From Nymphaea colorata (Eukaryota; Streptophyta; Magnoliopsida; Nymphaeales; Nymphaeaceae), in assembly GCF_008831285.2 (NCBI RefSeq), contig NC_045146.1:22647703-22711702 (forward strand): a stretch of 64,000 nucleotides of DNA, in the 5' to 3' direction. Shown piece by piece: positions 26,481 through 38,721 of this stretch. Below the pieces are notes generated by a model that had not been told where the DNA came from, did no database searches, and saw nothing but the letters and a program-made list of their open reading frames with translations. Made by a program: the position numbers and the translations under genes. Within the stretch, counting starts at the first letter, position 1. The number at the start of each line of letters is the position of its first letter.

Positions 26481-27470
26481 CCTGCAGCACAGTAATTAAT
26501 CACTTCACTGAGCAGATGAGTCCGTCCCAGCCAGGTTTACCATGTTGCTCAGAGTTCATGTTGGTGTCCCATATTTTTGCTTTAAATGATCCACGCATCC
26601 CTATTCCACGATGGGGATGTTGTATCCTTCTTCCCGGTGTGTAGCGTAGCTAGTCGGACTTATGACACGTGAACAGCGCATATCTGGTTCGACTCTCCTA
26701 ATCGCTGTTAAGAGCTAAGAGCTGAGGATAAAGTCCGGCAAGAGCTTTCAGGACAATGGCCGTGGTTGCGCCGCCTCCCTGCACCGCCTCCCTCCTCTCT
26801 CTCTCTCTCTCTCTCTTACTCATTTTTTAGAATAAATGATGTGGTATATGCCATATGATGTTCAAATTAAACCGATTAGTTATCGTAAAACTAATTAATT
26901 CTTTCAATATCAATGTGAGTGCACTACAATATATGTTCATAGTAAATTTCCAAGAGGTGGGTGGCACTTTATAAAGTTTAGCTTGAATGCGACGGCCAGA
27001 AAGAAACCTTTTGATTAGATTGACAGGACGAACCATGGCAGTCCTGAGTTCTAAGTACTGCCCCAAAGTTAAGAGTTATGCTGTTTAACTCAAGAGTCCT
27101 CGGGGCTTAAATTGTTCTTTTTGAAAAGTTCGTCGACCAAACAGGCGATGCATAACAATAAAAGGCTGTCAAAATCCGCAAAGAACGTGACTTCATTTTG
27201 CATATAACTAAGCAAACTTTCTCTCCACATCTTGCAAGCCAGCACTTAATTTGGAACAAAGTAAGAGCAAAAATAACCATATTTAATGAAGCCTTTCAAG
27301 CTTCTTGGCCATTTACATACGCCAGATTCATCAAATAATTGAGTAGGGGAGGAAATGAATGGTTTTTTTTTTTTAAATTTTTGACAACTCAAACTGAGAG
27401 TGGATGTTGTCAAGAAATCCATACCAGAGACTGAAGCAGGATTTGTAGGGACCATGGTGTCCAGCTTTAT

Positions 27471-27494
27471 ATACACACACACACACACACACAC

Positions 27495-27529
<35 letters not shown>
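27471..27529. repeat. Compound microsatellite (CA)n(GA)n
   Basis: About 12 CA units are followed by about 17 GA units without a gap. Confidence 0.95.
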
Positions 27530-27530
<1 letters not shown>

Positions 27531-27692
27531 CTGTTGGTTTTTCCAAGGTTGAAGAATAAGTAGAAAATTAAGGAAAAAGGAAGATAAGATACTTTAGTAG
27601 TTTATTAATTAACAATTTTTTCTCATTGATTTTTCATGAGTCTTGTATCTTATAAAGATCAAAGGTCACATACATACTTTTTCTTTCTTTCA

Positions 27693-27695
27693 CAT

Positions 27696-27741
<46 letters not shown>

Positions 27742-27745
27742 ATAT
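27693..27745. repeat. (CATA)n/(TA)n low-complexity tract
   Basis: CATACATA units pass into about 15 TA units and then GTATGTATA. Confidence 0.9.
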
Positions 27746-28068
27746 CTTTTTCCTTCCTATATGATAGAGTGCCGACAAGGATGGCCCCTTAGCAATGGTC
27801 TTTGTCCTTCAATTTAACCATTTTTGGATCATAAATTATTTCCTTGTAGAGAACATTAGTCTTGCTTGTTGCAGTACTTTTACTGTTCCTCCTAACCTTG
27901 AATGCAGTCGGGCGTCCTGAACTGTTCGCCAATCATCTGGAAAGCACATGCAAACACACAGGATCTACCACATAGCATGAGCTTTCTGTGTTATTTTTAA
28001 ATATTTTCTAGGGAATTAGCCGGAATTGCACGGCCTACTCCATCTGATTCTGTGACCCCTTCAAAACA

Positions 28069-28087
28069 TAATATATATATATATATA

Positions 28088-28118
<31 letters not shown>

Positions 28119-28119
28119 C
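28069..28119. repeat. Compound microsatellite (AT)n(GT)n(GA)n
   Basis: A short AT run, a few GT units and about 11 GA units in direct succession. Confidence 0.9.
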
Positions 28120-28889
28120 AAGATCGCTAATTTAATATGATCTACGCCACATAAGTATATGTTAAGTTTGGAAATTTCTGAAAGCAACGGCTCACGGTCT
28201 TTGCCTCTTTGAAAAATCTTCCTTTTGGGTCGACAAGAAAAATCCGAATGTTTATCCTTCACAGGAGGGCCATGTTCAACGTATCTATTGGCTCTGATAT
28301 TGAAAAACAAAAAGCCACAACTGCCCATACCATAGAGAGAAGAGAAAGAGTGCTACAACTTTTATTTATTTATTATTTATTATTTATTATTATAAGTCTT
28401 GCTTGTTATGAACCATACACATGTGATGTAAATGGTTTGCTTAAACAAGAATATACTTTTGAAACGTGAAATATAAGACAGTATCAGGCACGGGATGAGC
28501 CTCAAAAATCAGCCACCCACAATTTTTTTTTTTTGAAAAAAAAAAAACTTAAAAGGGGCTATGTGCTATTTAAAAAGTCATTAAAGGTTGATTCCTGACC
28601 AACGGTCGATATCGAAGATATTTGTAGAGTTTGACTTAGCATGCATTATCCTAAAAGATCGAAAAATTAACAATTTCTATGAAATATGGACGGTGTATGG
28701 GATCTAATTTTTCCATCTCCATTTAGTGTGAGTCAACCCTTCGATTATCTTCGTTTAAATATTAAAAAAGTTGGCATTTTCGAACGAAATCTGACTCGAC
28801 GGAGGCAATTGATCTTAAAATATAAAAAAACCAACGGCGATCGGCAGAAAAAGGTTTAGTGAAGTAGTCTTCACCATTCATCAGCAAAG

Positions 28890-29005
<116 letters not shown>

Positions 29006-29133
29006 TGTTCTATTCTCAGCAAAAATACGCGGGACATGGGTATTATTGTAATTTTCTGCTTTTGCAGCTAGCGTTGGATCAACCTCCATGTCACATAAGA
29101 CCAGCATCTCTTGTATATGTCTCGTTCACTTAA

Positions 29134-29432
29134 GGGGTGCTTTGATCAGGTTGGAATTACGGAATTCTAAAACTAAAATTCTCATTTTTTTTTATGAAAT
29201 GAAAATTGCATTATAAAAGAAAGAATTTTCATTCGGAATTATTAGGCTTATTCTTGAATCAAAATTCTAGAATTGTTATTTTACGCTAGGGGGTGGAATT
29301 ATGATTCCAGAATTTTAAAATTTTGTTGTTTCTATTCAGGGCACACGTGATGATGGTTTTAATTCACGTCTTATGAAACATGTCATTTTTAATTTTGAAA
29401 TCAAAGTTCCAGACTACCAAATACAAAGGGAA
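29134..29432. repeat. Possible TIR element, class uncertain
   Basis: The left side GGGGTGCTTTGATCAGGTTG (29134 onward) loosely mirrors the right side, which read inward on the other strand is CCCTTTGTATTTGGTAGTCT (ending about 29430). Both sides then carry TGGAA. The interior has several inverted GGAATT/AATTCC words. No target duplication was found. Confidence 0.25.
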
Positions 29433-29442
29433 ATTCACCCAG

Positions 29443-29607
29443 CCATCTATCTACAATCGTTCGATCCATCTATCTGCAATCGTTCGATCCAGCATGATGG
29501 ACAGTTAAAATAAAAACAATGAGAAAAATGTGATGAACATTTTTATTATTTAATATTAGTTATCACATTTTTCTTCATGGTTTTCTATCTATCTAGATCA
29601 GATGGAG
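29443..29607. mobile_element. Fold-back element (copy B) with a 23-bp tandem duplication
   Basis: ACAATGAGAAAAATGTGAT (within 29512-29538) is inverted as ATCACATTTTTCTTCATGG (within 29559-29580). The outer parts carry TCCATCTATCT words on the left and an inverted equivalent on the right. A 23-bp unit (CCATCTATCT(A/G)CAATCGTT...) is present twice in tandem at 29443-29465 and 29466-29488. The core matches copies A and C. Unlike them, this copy is not directly bordered by (TA)n. Confidence 0.5.
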
Positions 29608-29860
29608 TGTATGCGCAACTCCGATGTGACAGGGCCTGCATGGAAGAATATATTTCATAAAGAACAAGAGAAATGGTAAAGAACACTTCATTCTACCTTA
29701 CAATCCATAAGATAGCTAATAGGATGTTATGTTTTTCTAAGCAAGTGAGAGGAATATTTCATCCCACGGTCTCAAATGAGAGCCAAAACCCCTTCTCTTT
29801 TTCTCAGAGTCCAGAGCCATATTAGTGCCTGTGGGGCCAGTGTACGTCAATGCTCCCACC

Positions 29861-30068
29861 ACATTGGCACAGAGTCCTAGTGCCCAAGGAAATCGAATTG
29901 GTGACGTGGGCTTTCGCTGAAACCAGTTTGACCAGCTACACTATGTCCCTTCGAGCAAAACATTACATTGGCACAGAGCCCTACTGCCCAGGGGAATCGA
30001 ATGGGTGACATGGGCTTTCACTGAAACCAGTTTGACCGGCTATACTATGCCCCTTGGGGCAAAACATC
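29861..30068. repeat. 104-bp direct tandem duplication
   Basis: Two adjacent copies start ACATTGGCACAGAG at 29861 and 29965. They share ATCGAAT, GGGCTTTC and ACTGAAACCAGTTTGACC-type blocks in the same order, at roughly 85-90% identity by eye. No open frame runs through it. It is probably a transposon-derived repeat. Confidence 0.75.
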
Positions 30069-32267
30069 ACATTCTTGAAAGCGAAATTATTAATTGTGGC
30101 CCAAGTTCTAACAATCACTTTTAACCATGGCAGGCAAGATCAAGGTTCAATTTTTTCTTTCTTCATTGACATCAGGAAGTTTTAATATCTAGTTCATGAT
30201 CGAAAGTTTTATCTCGGCATCGCCAAGATACTGAGAATTCAAAGCTTGTTTGACCGGTGGAAATTGTGAAAATTTTTCACAGAATTAACCATACAACTCT
30301 ATTCATCAAGGCATGTTCCAGTGTCGTAAAATTTGGCCTAAATAAGATTGTGTTTTGCCGTTTTGAATTGATTAGCAATAATCCCAGTTGATTCACTTTG
30401 GAAATTTAGGGGAACGGGTCGAGAATTGGCCAATTTTAGATTTGTTGAATACGTGTTGGGATCTTCATTTGAAGTTGGACCAATTCTATCGACTAAAGTT
30501 TCGGCTCTTTGCACTTGAAGTTTAAGCCCTTTGTTTTTTTTTTTTAAAAAAAAAATCTATTGAAGTTAAAGTCTTGCTGTTTCTTAATTTTTGCCACCTT
30601 TTGAAGTTTCTCTAGATTTTTTTTCTGGTTCTCTATTTTTCTTATTTAACTCTTCGCCACAATTTTTTCTTATTTGAAGATGTCATTTCAGTCAATCTTA
30701 TTGACAAAAAGTTTCAATTCAATTCCATTTAGCCAATTCACCGAATCTCTTCGCTTCCCAACTCTAAGAAAGAGAACTTTGAGTGATGATTCTTTTTATC
30801 AAAGAATATGATTTTTGAAACTAGAATGTGTATGCAATGGCTAACCAATCCATTTTCAGATATTTACAGAAACCATTACGTACATAGCCATCTGTGCAAT
30901 CAAACTGTTGATCTGACAAAATGAACCATATAAATCACATGGTAACTTTTGCAGAAACAAAAGACAGAACTGTCATATTCCAAGTCATGATCATCACACG
31001 CACAAAATAATGGGCAGTTCTGCATTTTAGTCTGAATTCAAATAAAAAAGAAACTGAACCTCACCATAACCCAGCCAGACTAACATATAACGTATATCTA
31101 TGAGCTAATCAAGTTGGTTTACAATTTTACTTTATCTCCATATGAATCGAATTGGGTTAAACCCTATTTTGTAGGATTTAGATAATACACGGTCCATGCG
31201 GTGTCCGACCTACTTTTGCATAGGTGGGAATCATTATGCAGGAAGCACTATTCTATAGTTGGTGAAACGAGAGACTATGAAAAATTGGGTGCTGCAATCC
31301 ACTTTTTCTTTTTCTGTAAACAGACAAGACCACTACTCTCAGTGGGTTATTTGCAGAAAACCATCTCCATATCCCAATGACAGTACAACCATCTTTTTCC
31401 GTACCCATTGCCCCATCAAATTGGTGACATTTGATAAGAAGTTCATCATGAAATGCTACATTGTTTGTGTATTACCATGAAACATATAATTTAAATTTCT
31501 TGCTTCTCAATACAGTATGCACTTATTAGGAGAACAGAGAAAAAGGAGGACTTTCTGCCGTTGGTCTAGGAGCTAATCATTCAATATTGCCCACTACCAA
31601 TTTTTGTGAAGTTTTCATTTAGAAATCCACCCTCTGCTTAAATCCGAAATTCCATGTTTTCCATGAAAGATATTCTAACTTTCTAAGAACCAACTTTTAA
31701 GTGAGCAGTCGAATGGACAACTGAAGTTGAGTTCATAACTAAAACGTCTGTCAAATATCACTTTTTTTAGTTGCTGTAAGGGTGGTTAGCAACCTATCGT
31801 ACCTAACCGAAGATTATTCTCTTCTAGTCCAACTGGGGTTATTTTCTTGATCAGGCTCTTAACATTCTCAAATACGATAACCACCGTTACGCTTGAAAAC
31901 TTGCAGTCTCTATGCCTATGTTTGGCGGGTTCAGCAGAGTTGGTTCCTGGGATGTCCCATCATAAAACATGGGACTCCAGTACATCGGACAGAAGTTGGA
32001 ATGGTCCTTTCCATGGAAAACAGCCTTTGGGATTTCTGTGTCAGTTGCATAAGAACCCCCTTCTTGTTAGCTTGGGAACGCATGCTCACACATCACACAC
32101 ATAGATACAAAAACTCATCCTTATTCATATTTACTTCATCAAAATGAATAACATTTAATGAACCTCTATACAAGTACACATAATGCAAAATAAAAATAGA
32201 GAAGTTTGATAAAAATTTACATGAACTGTGGCATAGATGCATTGAACAATGAAAAAAATATGTAACT

Positions 32268-35200
32268 TTAGATAAGATAGTCAAATAATGGCACCTGAGA
32301 TCTTATATCATTGACATTTCTATTGAGACTACGTAAAGCTTCAATGTGTGGTTCATCTTCCTCCACAGCAATGATCTTTGCAAACTCACCTTCTCCAAGA
32401 TGGTCTACAACATTGTTGGCTGCCTCAAGTCCAGTAACATATGCCTTCTCCTGAATTAACACAAAACCTTTTCATTGTTGTGAAAGGACTTGTCAAGTAC
32501 TAGTCTAGAGTTTTGTAGGTATGATTGCTTGAACCTGTGACCATGAGCCATGTCGATTGACAATACAATCTCCAGCCATGAACAGGTTCGGAAAGCTTGT
32601 TGATCCACGCATCATGAACTTATAAGAACCTGAGGAAAATAATTATGCAGGTTACAATGTAATTGAATGTCAATGTACCTAAACTTTCTATAGACCTAAG
32701 CAGAAAAAACTCTTTTGGCCACAATAGTAGCTTGGATAACCAATAGAAAAAAAAAATGCAGTAGGAAAAATATGATCAACATTTTGTGTTTCATGATGCA
32801 TGTACATGCCCATATTATTCTAGAAACAAATAAATAATTCAAATTCCTAAGAAACAAAATTGGTTCCTTGGGTATTAGTGGTCTTATGTTCAACAATGTA
32901 CAAGACATGAGATTGCTTCATCGAAACAAGAAATGAGTGTCATTTAGCTAGCAATTTTTCTTAAGATTGCATGAGACAAAATAAGTCACTTCTTGAAAAG
33001 AGAAACAGTTGGAAAACTTCTGCTTGTTGAATTTGTTGAGGAAATGAGAATGTCAAAGTTGTCTGTTAAAATGACATGCTTGACACAGGATTCAATATAG
33101 TAGCTTACAAAAAAGTAAAAATTATAGGCTACCAAAATCTTGCCGTAGAAATAATCAGAAGGCAAATAAAATAAAAAAATAATGAGAAAGTCAGCATGAA
33201 CTAGATTGTTTTCATCTTAGTGAGAATATCTCATACCAGGAAAAAAAAGTGTAGCAGTTTCAGGACATCTAAGAACTAGATGCTTCACCACGGCCGCTCC
33301 TTCAACTCCCTCAATGCAGCTTGATAGAACCGATCTCACTTTGGCTACCACTTGCTCATCTTGAAGATGTAAGAATTGGTTTGCATGATACTGCAGGTAG
33401 ATGGAATTGTCACTAATAGGGTTTGAACACTCAGAAGCAGTGCTTTAGAGTAGCTCTTTTACTTTACATGCTTACAGATATTCAGACATATGTCCTAACA
33501 GGATCCAACCAGAGCCTGACATACCCATGGCATCATGGCCTGCTCTTCTCGATGAAGTAGGACTCTAAAGTGAAGAACCACTGCCAAATGTTTATTACAT
33601 TTTCATACAAAAAGAGACCATGTCTTGGGGTCAAATTATGCAGGTTCAATTTCAATTCTGCATTTCTCTGTTAACGCCAGGTGTAGCAATCGTTCCCATG
33701 AACACCCATTGGATGGTGTATAAAGCAAATGATTTAACAAGCATGTATCTGTTTTTGGGCAAAAAAAGAGGTGGACAACTCACAATGTTAGCCTCTATAA
33801 CTGAACCTGCTTCGTCCTTGTATTCTTCATGGAGAGAATTCAAATCAAAAAAAGCCCATCCAGCTGAATCATCTACTCCGGAGTAAATATTTCCTGCCCT
33901 TAAGATTTTTACCTAGAAACAAACAATCTTAGTCTGAGGCTCTTGATTTTCATGACAAATATGTAGAATGCCAATAAAATACACATCCAAGTTAAAATTC
34001 TCACCTTCCTGTCAAACCATAATCTCACTGCAATAACATCAACTGCTCTCAAGTTGTACACATCCAAAAACTCTTTCCTAGATTGCAGCAGAGTGCTGCA
34101 AAGAATGGCAGTTCTCGGTCAATAGGAGCAAATTGTGATGACAGAAGAGAAAACTTGTAGTTCACAAGTGCTATGGAGTTGCAGACAGAACTACAAAGAT
34201 GTTTGAACTATGTGTTTCTTCACATTAAACTGCATCCAGCACTGTTTTCCAGAGCTAATTACAAAATAAAATAGGAAATAGGGAAGCATGTGAAGGACGA
34301 TTGTTCTTTTAGATACCTAGCAGCGATGACGTGTTGGAGTTCAGTAACTCCAACAGCAAATACTATGGCATCGACAAGAAAAGTCTCATCTCCACATATT
34401 AATTCTGAAATTTTTCCAGTTTCTTCATTCAAAGAAAAATCAGTTATCCTTCTGCTTTTAAGAAACTGACAACCTTTCTCTTCCATAAATGCCATCCAAG
34501 GCCTGAAAATTTTCTCTCCAATTGATCCAGAGCACCAAACAACATCAAAATCTTGCTGGAGAAAACGAATCATGACATTAGATTACAAGAATATTATAAA
34601 AGTTACTGAATTGTACTCTTCTAAGAAAACCTGGATTAGTCCATTGAAGGAAATGGGCAAAGACAGAGTTATATGAGATTGACAAACCTGATGAGCAAGC
34701 ATAAAATAGTACATCATTCCTAATAATGCTGCTGCACTACATTGTTCCCCGAGAGCAAACAATCCAACTTGAATCATTGGGTTGATGACAGCCCTATAAA
34801 GTTTTTCTGAACAGCCAACCTGTCTAAAAAGCTCTCTTGCAGTCACTGTAGATAGAAAGGATGAGGGGAACGAAAAAAAAAATGTGAGTATAGAGGAGAC
34901 CAACAGTTTAAGCGTGGAAATAATTGTTGATACAGGGAGTCCGCAAACTGTACATACAAGAATCGTATTTTCTCCAGGCACGATCAGTGTTATCAAAGTC
35001 AATGACTGCAAATGTTAATCAGTCATTAACACATAAAAATGAGAGGTAAGGTATTTTCATTGAGTTGCTAATTAAGAAACTTTTTGAACATTAAAGATTC
35101 TTAACCTGCACTGATGAGGGGCAGGAGAGTTAAACGATCAAAAAATGAGAGGTTAAGGAACTGTGGCAAAAAAGAAAAGTAAAAAATTACTTTAAGCAGT

Positions 35201-36815
35201 GAACTACATATGATTGCAAGGGACAAGAAAATGCAACTTTAAGAACTAATGTACCTCTGGATAGACAAAGGTCCCTAGAGGACTTGGCAATCGAGGAACA
35301 TTCTGAAAAATAGGGAATTTTACCTGCACATCGATGACATACTAATTGGCGATTAAAACTTTCCAATAACAGGCATGCACGTTTGTGCTGTGAACCATTA
35401 AATTGTTACCTCCAGGCTCTCTGATGAGTATACTGCTGAAGTCATCAAATTCGTGAACGGCTGTATCTCTAGCTCATTACAGAGAGTAAATATGTTGCGA
35501 GACGGCTGCCTGAATGCTGCAAGAACCGTAACTTTGTTAGCCTAAATCACATCAACAGAATCCAACTACCATTAGTGACAACAAATACTCCTATCTTACA
35601 CAAACATGGCACAAAGCATTCTGTGAAAATGAAGTTGAAGTTCGTTCAAATGGAGATAACAAATAGCTTTGCAAACTAAAGCAAAACCATTGTCAGAGAT
35701 ATTGTTGTTGGCTACATCTCGGCAAAGATGAAGCCCTGACCGGACAAGAAGAATTGGAGCAAAATTTTGTGATATTCATGTCTCTGTGGACAAAAATTTA
35801 TTCAGAGTGAAATCAATAGCAAGTACCTTGGGTTATATTTGCGTCAGAAACTCAGGAAAGTTGGAAACAGATGGACTTCCACATGCTAATCCCCAAAGCA
35901 ACTACTCGGAACTTATCATTCCCCGCAGGCTGCATGTTGCTATTCCAGTTTGCATATCGGAACGTGTTAAAATCTTTGGCTGTTTCTAAGATAAAATCGG
36001 AGCCTCCCATTCTTCAAAAAGCATTATACAAGAGCCCATAAATGACCAGCCAAGACACGTGTTAGGTCGCTCGGCAAGTGCCCATGTCCGTTTGCTACCG
36101 ATCCGTACAAAAGTATTCAATAGCTACCGTGTAAGGATACTGGAAATTTTAGCACGTACGGAATTGGAAAAGCAATAACTAAGCAACTCCTTACGAATAA
36201 AGGCAGACGAAAATGGCAGATAGCTCTGTTTATGATTACTATGGACACATAAGAATAATCTTGCAAAGTCCTTCAAACAAGTATTTGAAGACAATTCACT
36301 TTTTATATCCACTTCATAAGCTTCATATTAGTTTGAGGCGTGTAGGTACACATGAAAAGAAAAGGTGAAAGCATTAAAAAGCAAGAACTGTCAATTGGAT
36401 TTACAAGATGAGGCAAAACAAGCAACTACCGTGAATCAATGATGCATCAAAACGGTCAAAAATTGAATCCTCCGAGCTCACTGAACTACCGCCATGGCCA
36501 CCAATTACAGTAACTTCAAATCCCTACATCAACACAAAAACGAGTATAAAGTTCTTGAATTCCAACCATTTCCAGAAAAGATGGATATAGAGAAGAAGAA
36601 GAGATGGGTACTTGTTTGCAGAGATGGTGAGCAGCTCCAAGTCCAGCCCAACCGGTGCCAACAACCACCACTTTCCTGGGCCCACTAGACTCAGAATCGT
36701 GGCAATCTGTAATGGAAGCTTCTAAAGTATAGACGGCGGATCGCCCTTGTGTTCTGATCCTTCTGATACCGAGGGCAGAAGCCAAAAACGTAGAGCTAGA
36801 ACCGCACGCCCACAT
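32268..36815 (-). CDS. FAD-dependent amine-oxidase/desaturase-like oxidoreductase, probably plastid
   Basis: Coding exons in transcript order: 36815-36612, 36523-36430, 35516-35410, 35323-35255, 35160-35106, 35005-34958, 34845-34688, 34555-34317, 34095-34005, 33912-33784, 33390-33237, 32629-32535, 32450-32268. They total 1626 nt, or 541 aa. Residues 1-45 are rich in Ser/Arg/Ala and look like a plastid transit peptide. KVVVVGTGWAGLGAAHHLC follows, a GxGxxG dinucleotide-binding fold (G53, G55, G58) for FAD. The C-terminal part has FPNLFMAGDCIVNRHGSWSQ and EKAYVTGLEAANNVV, the flavin-contacting region of amine oxidase/phytoene-desaturase-like enzymes. Conserved plant homologues exist, but I know of no established substrate, so I give no symbol and infer only FAD-dependent redox chemistry. 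The frame is intact across all 13 exons. It lies in tandem orientation with the DsbA-like gene upstream. Confidence 0.88.
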
Positions 36816-38721
36816 CTCTCAGATTTCGCTGAATAATGCCAACGGGATCTCTATACAGAAAGAAAGGTTAAGGATGCATCCATTCTCATATTTCCATATT
36901 TGATGATATGAATGGTCTCAATTAATATGCAAACGAATGGTAGGCATAGACGCATCGTTCTTGGCTTCCATAGCCTGGAGCAAGACGAGGCCACGCACTC
37001 ATCGATTCAATGGCCTGCGCTCTCTTGCAGAATGCCTGACCAAGAATAAACTCAAGTCCGATACTCTCTTATTTTAGTTTGCGATTGAGTCGACCCATGA
37101 TCGTCATGTTTTCTCTTCATGTTAAACGGAGAAACAAATTGTCATTTGGCAGAGATGGTCAAACATATTGACTGAGATAAAGGAAAACTTATGCGAAATT
37201 TCGATCTCAATGTTTTACTTCATCTTAATTTATTTAAAAAATAAATAACGCGTTTATAGGTGAAATTGTGTTCTCAAATCATCAATATTTGATATTTTAA
37301 TTGCGGACAATGTTGTAACGCGCTTTCATGCATCGGACATAGAAGAAGACAATCCAGACGAGCCAAGCGTATCACACTTTATCTGGTTATATTTGTTCAA
37401 CTAACTTGAAACATTTCCAAGGGCAGTGAAGCCGTTCCCATCAGGCTTGCTGCATCCCGATCAAAACATATTTGGCCAGTAAATGACTGTTACTGTTCAA
37501 GCCTGCCCATGTTCAACAATATGTTCTTCAGTCTCCTCTAGAACATTTCAACTTCAGTTGACATTGGACGATAATGAATTTTTATGCGGATTAGAGATGG
37601 GTATGACTTGTGTGTGTGTGTGAGTGCGCGTGTGCGTGTGAGAAAGCTGTAGCAGTTTGATCCCATAGGTTCAGGTTGTCGACGAGGTCACGTCCAGAGC
37701 CCGGTTCCAAATACGGCTGAGAAAAGTGCGCAAATCAAAACGAATCATATCCTTCTTTAGATTTCACTACAGAGTGCATTTCATCAGAGTTGGTATCAAT
37801 ATTTGGTCCAGTATAAAAAGGTAAAGTTCGCATCTTGCTAATTTTTTTAAACAAATTCAAAATTGGTTATGTTGTCTTGGAACTGTACCTGTTCAACATG
37901 GGCCACACTTTGATTTTCAAGAAGCGGTTGGATTTCTGGTCTGTGAATGTCACCACTTTCAGGAGCAACAAACACTACCCTCGGGATCACATTAAAGATC
38001 AAGTTTTTATTTGACCCGACCAACATCGATCCAGTATAGTGTTCAAATGAGCAAGGTATACGATTGTACAACAAACACTATCCTCTCTATTCCACTTTTT
38101 AGTTATTTTCCTTTTTCTCCAAGCCAAGAGCCTGACTTTGTTGTTTTCTAAAGACCAGACCGAAGATATACGATTGTACGACATGGCAAATGAATCCTGT
38201 TGACAAGAGCTCTGTCAACGTGAAAAGTGGGTTGGAATTCCAAGTTATAGACGTCATTACCAGGGATGCATCTCCTAACACAATCTGATAAGGTCTGTCT
38301 TAACTCCGCGTAATTTATCCCCAAAGAAAAAAAACCACTTAGATCAAGTGCCACACTACTCCCACAAAGTCAATTCCATACAGCACCTATGCCAGACATT
38401 CTTGAAGCATTTTAGAAAAAGATACGGAGTGCATAAGGAAACAGTAAAGATAGAAACTGTGAGAGAATTGTCAAAAAGCAAGACAAGCGTGAAATGGCAT
38501 AAACTAAAATGCAAGTTGACCAAAATGTGAAACAGAATCAAACTTGTGAACCATCCTTTATTTCACCGTTCAATATACGAAGAGAAAAAAGTCACATTAC
38601 GAGAATTTGACATGCCGTACTGGTACGTAGTTGAGGGACTATCCAACTCTACTTTTTGTTACAAATGAAAGCGTTGGTCAAATTTCATGCCTTCAGTTGT
38701 ATGCGTCCATAAACAGTGCCT
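36816..38721. other. Intergenic region between the FAD protein and DsbA-like genes
   Basis: About 1.9 kb with no recognised gene. It should contain the promoter of the FAD gene (36816 upward) and the 3' UTR of the DsbA-like gene (38721 downward). The only low-complexity feature is a short GT/GC-rich run near 37610-37640. A few short - strand frames at 37847-38354 show no family features. Confidence 0.5.

Noticed and set aside
26640-26715. Possible tRNA T-loop (GGTTCGACTC)
   Set aside because: The T-arm does not pair, and no acceptor or anticodon stem can be drawn around it.
26755-26829. Short ATG frame MAVVAPPPCTASLL... after the orphan promoter
   Set aside because: Only about 24 codons and it quickly becomes a translation of a (CT)n tract.
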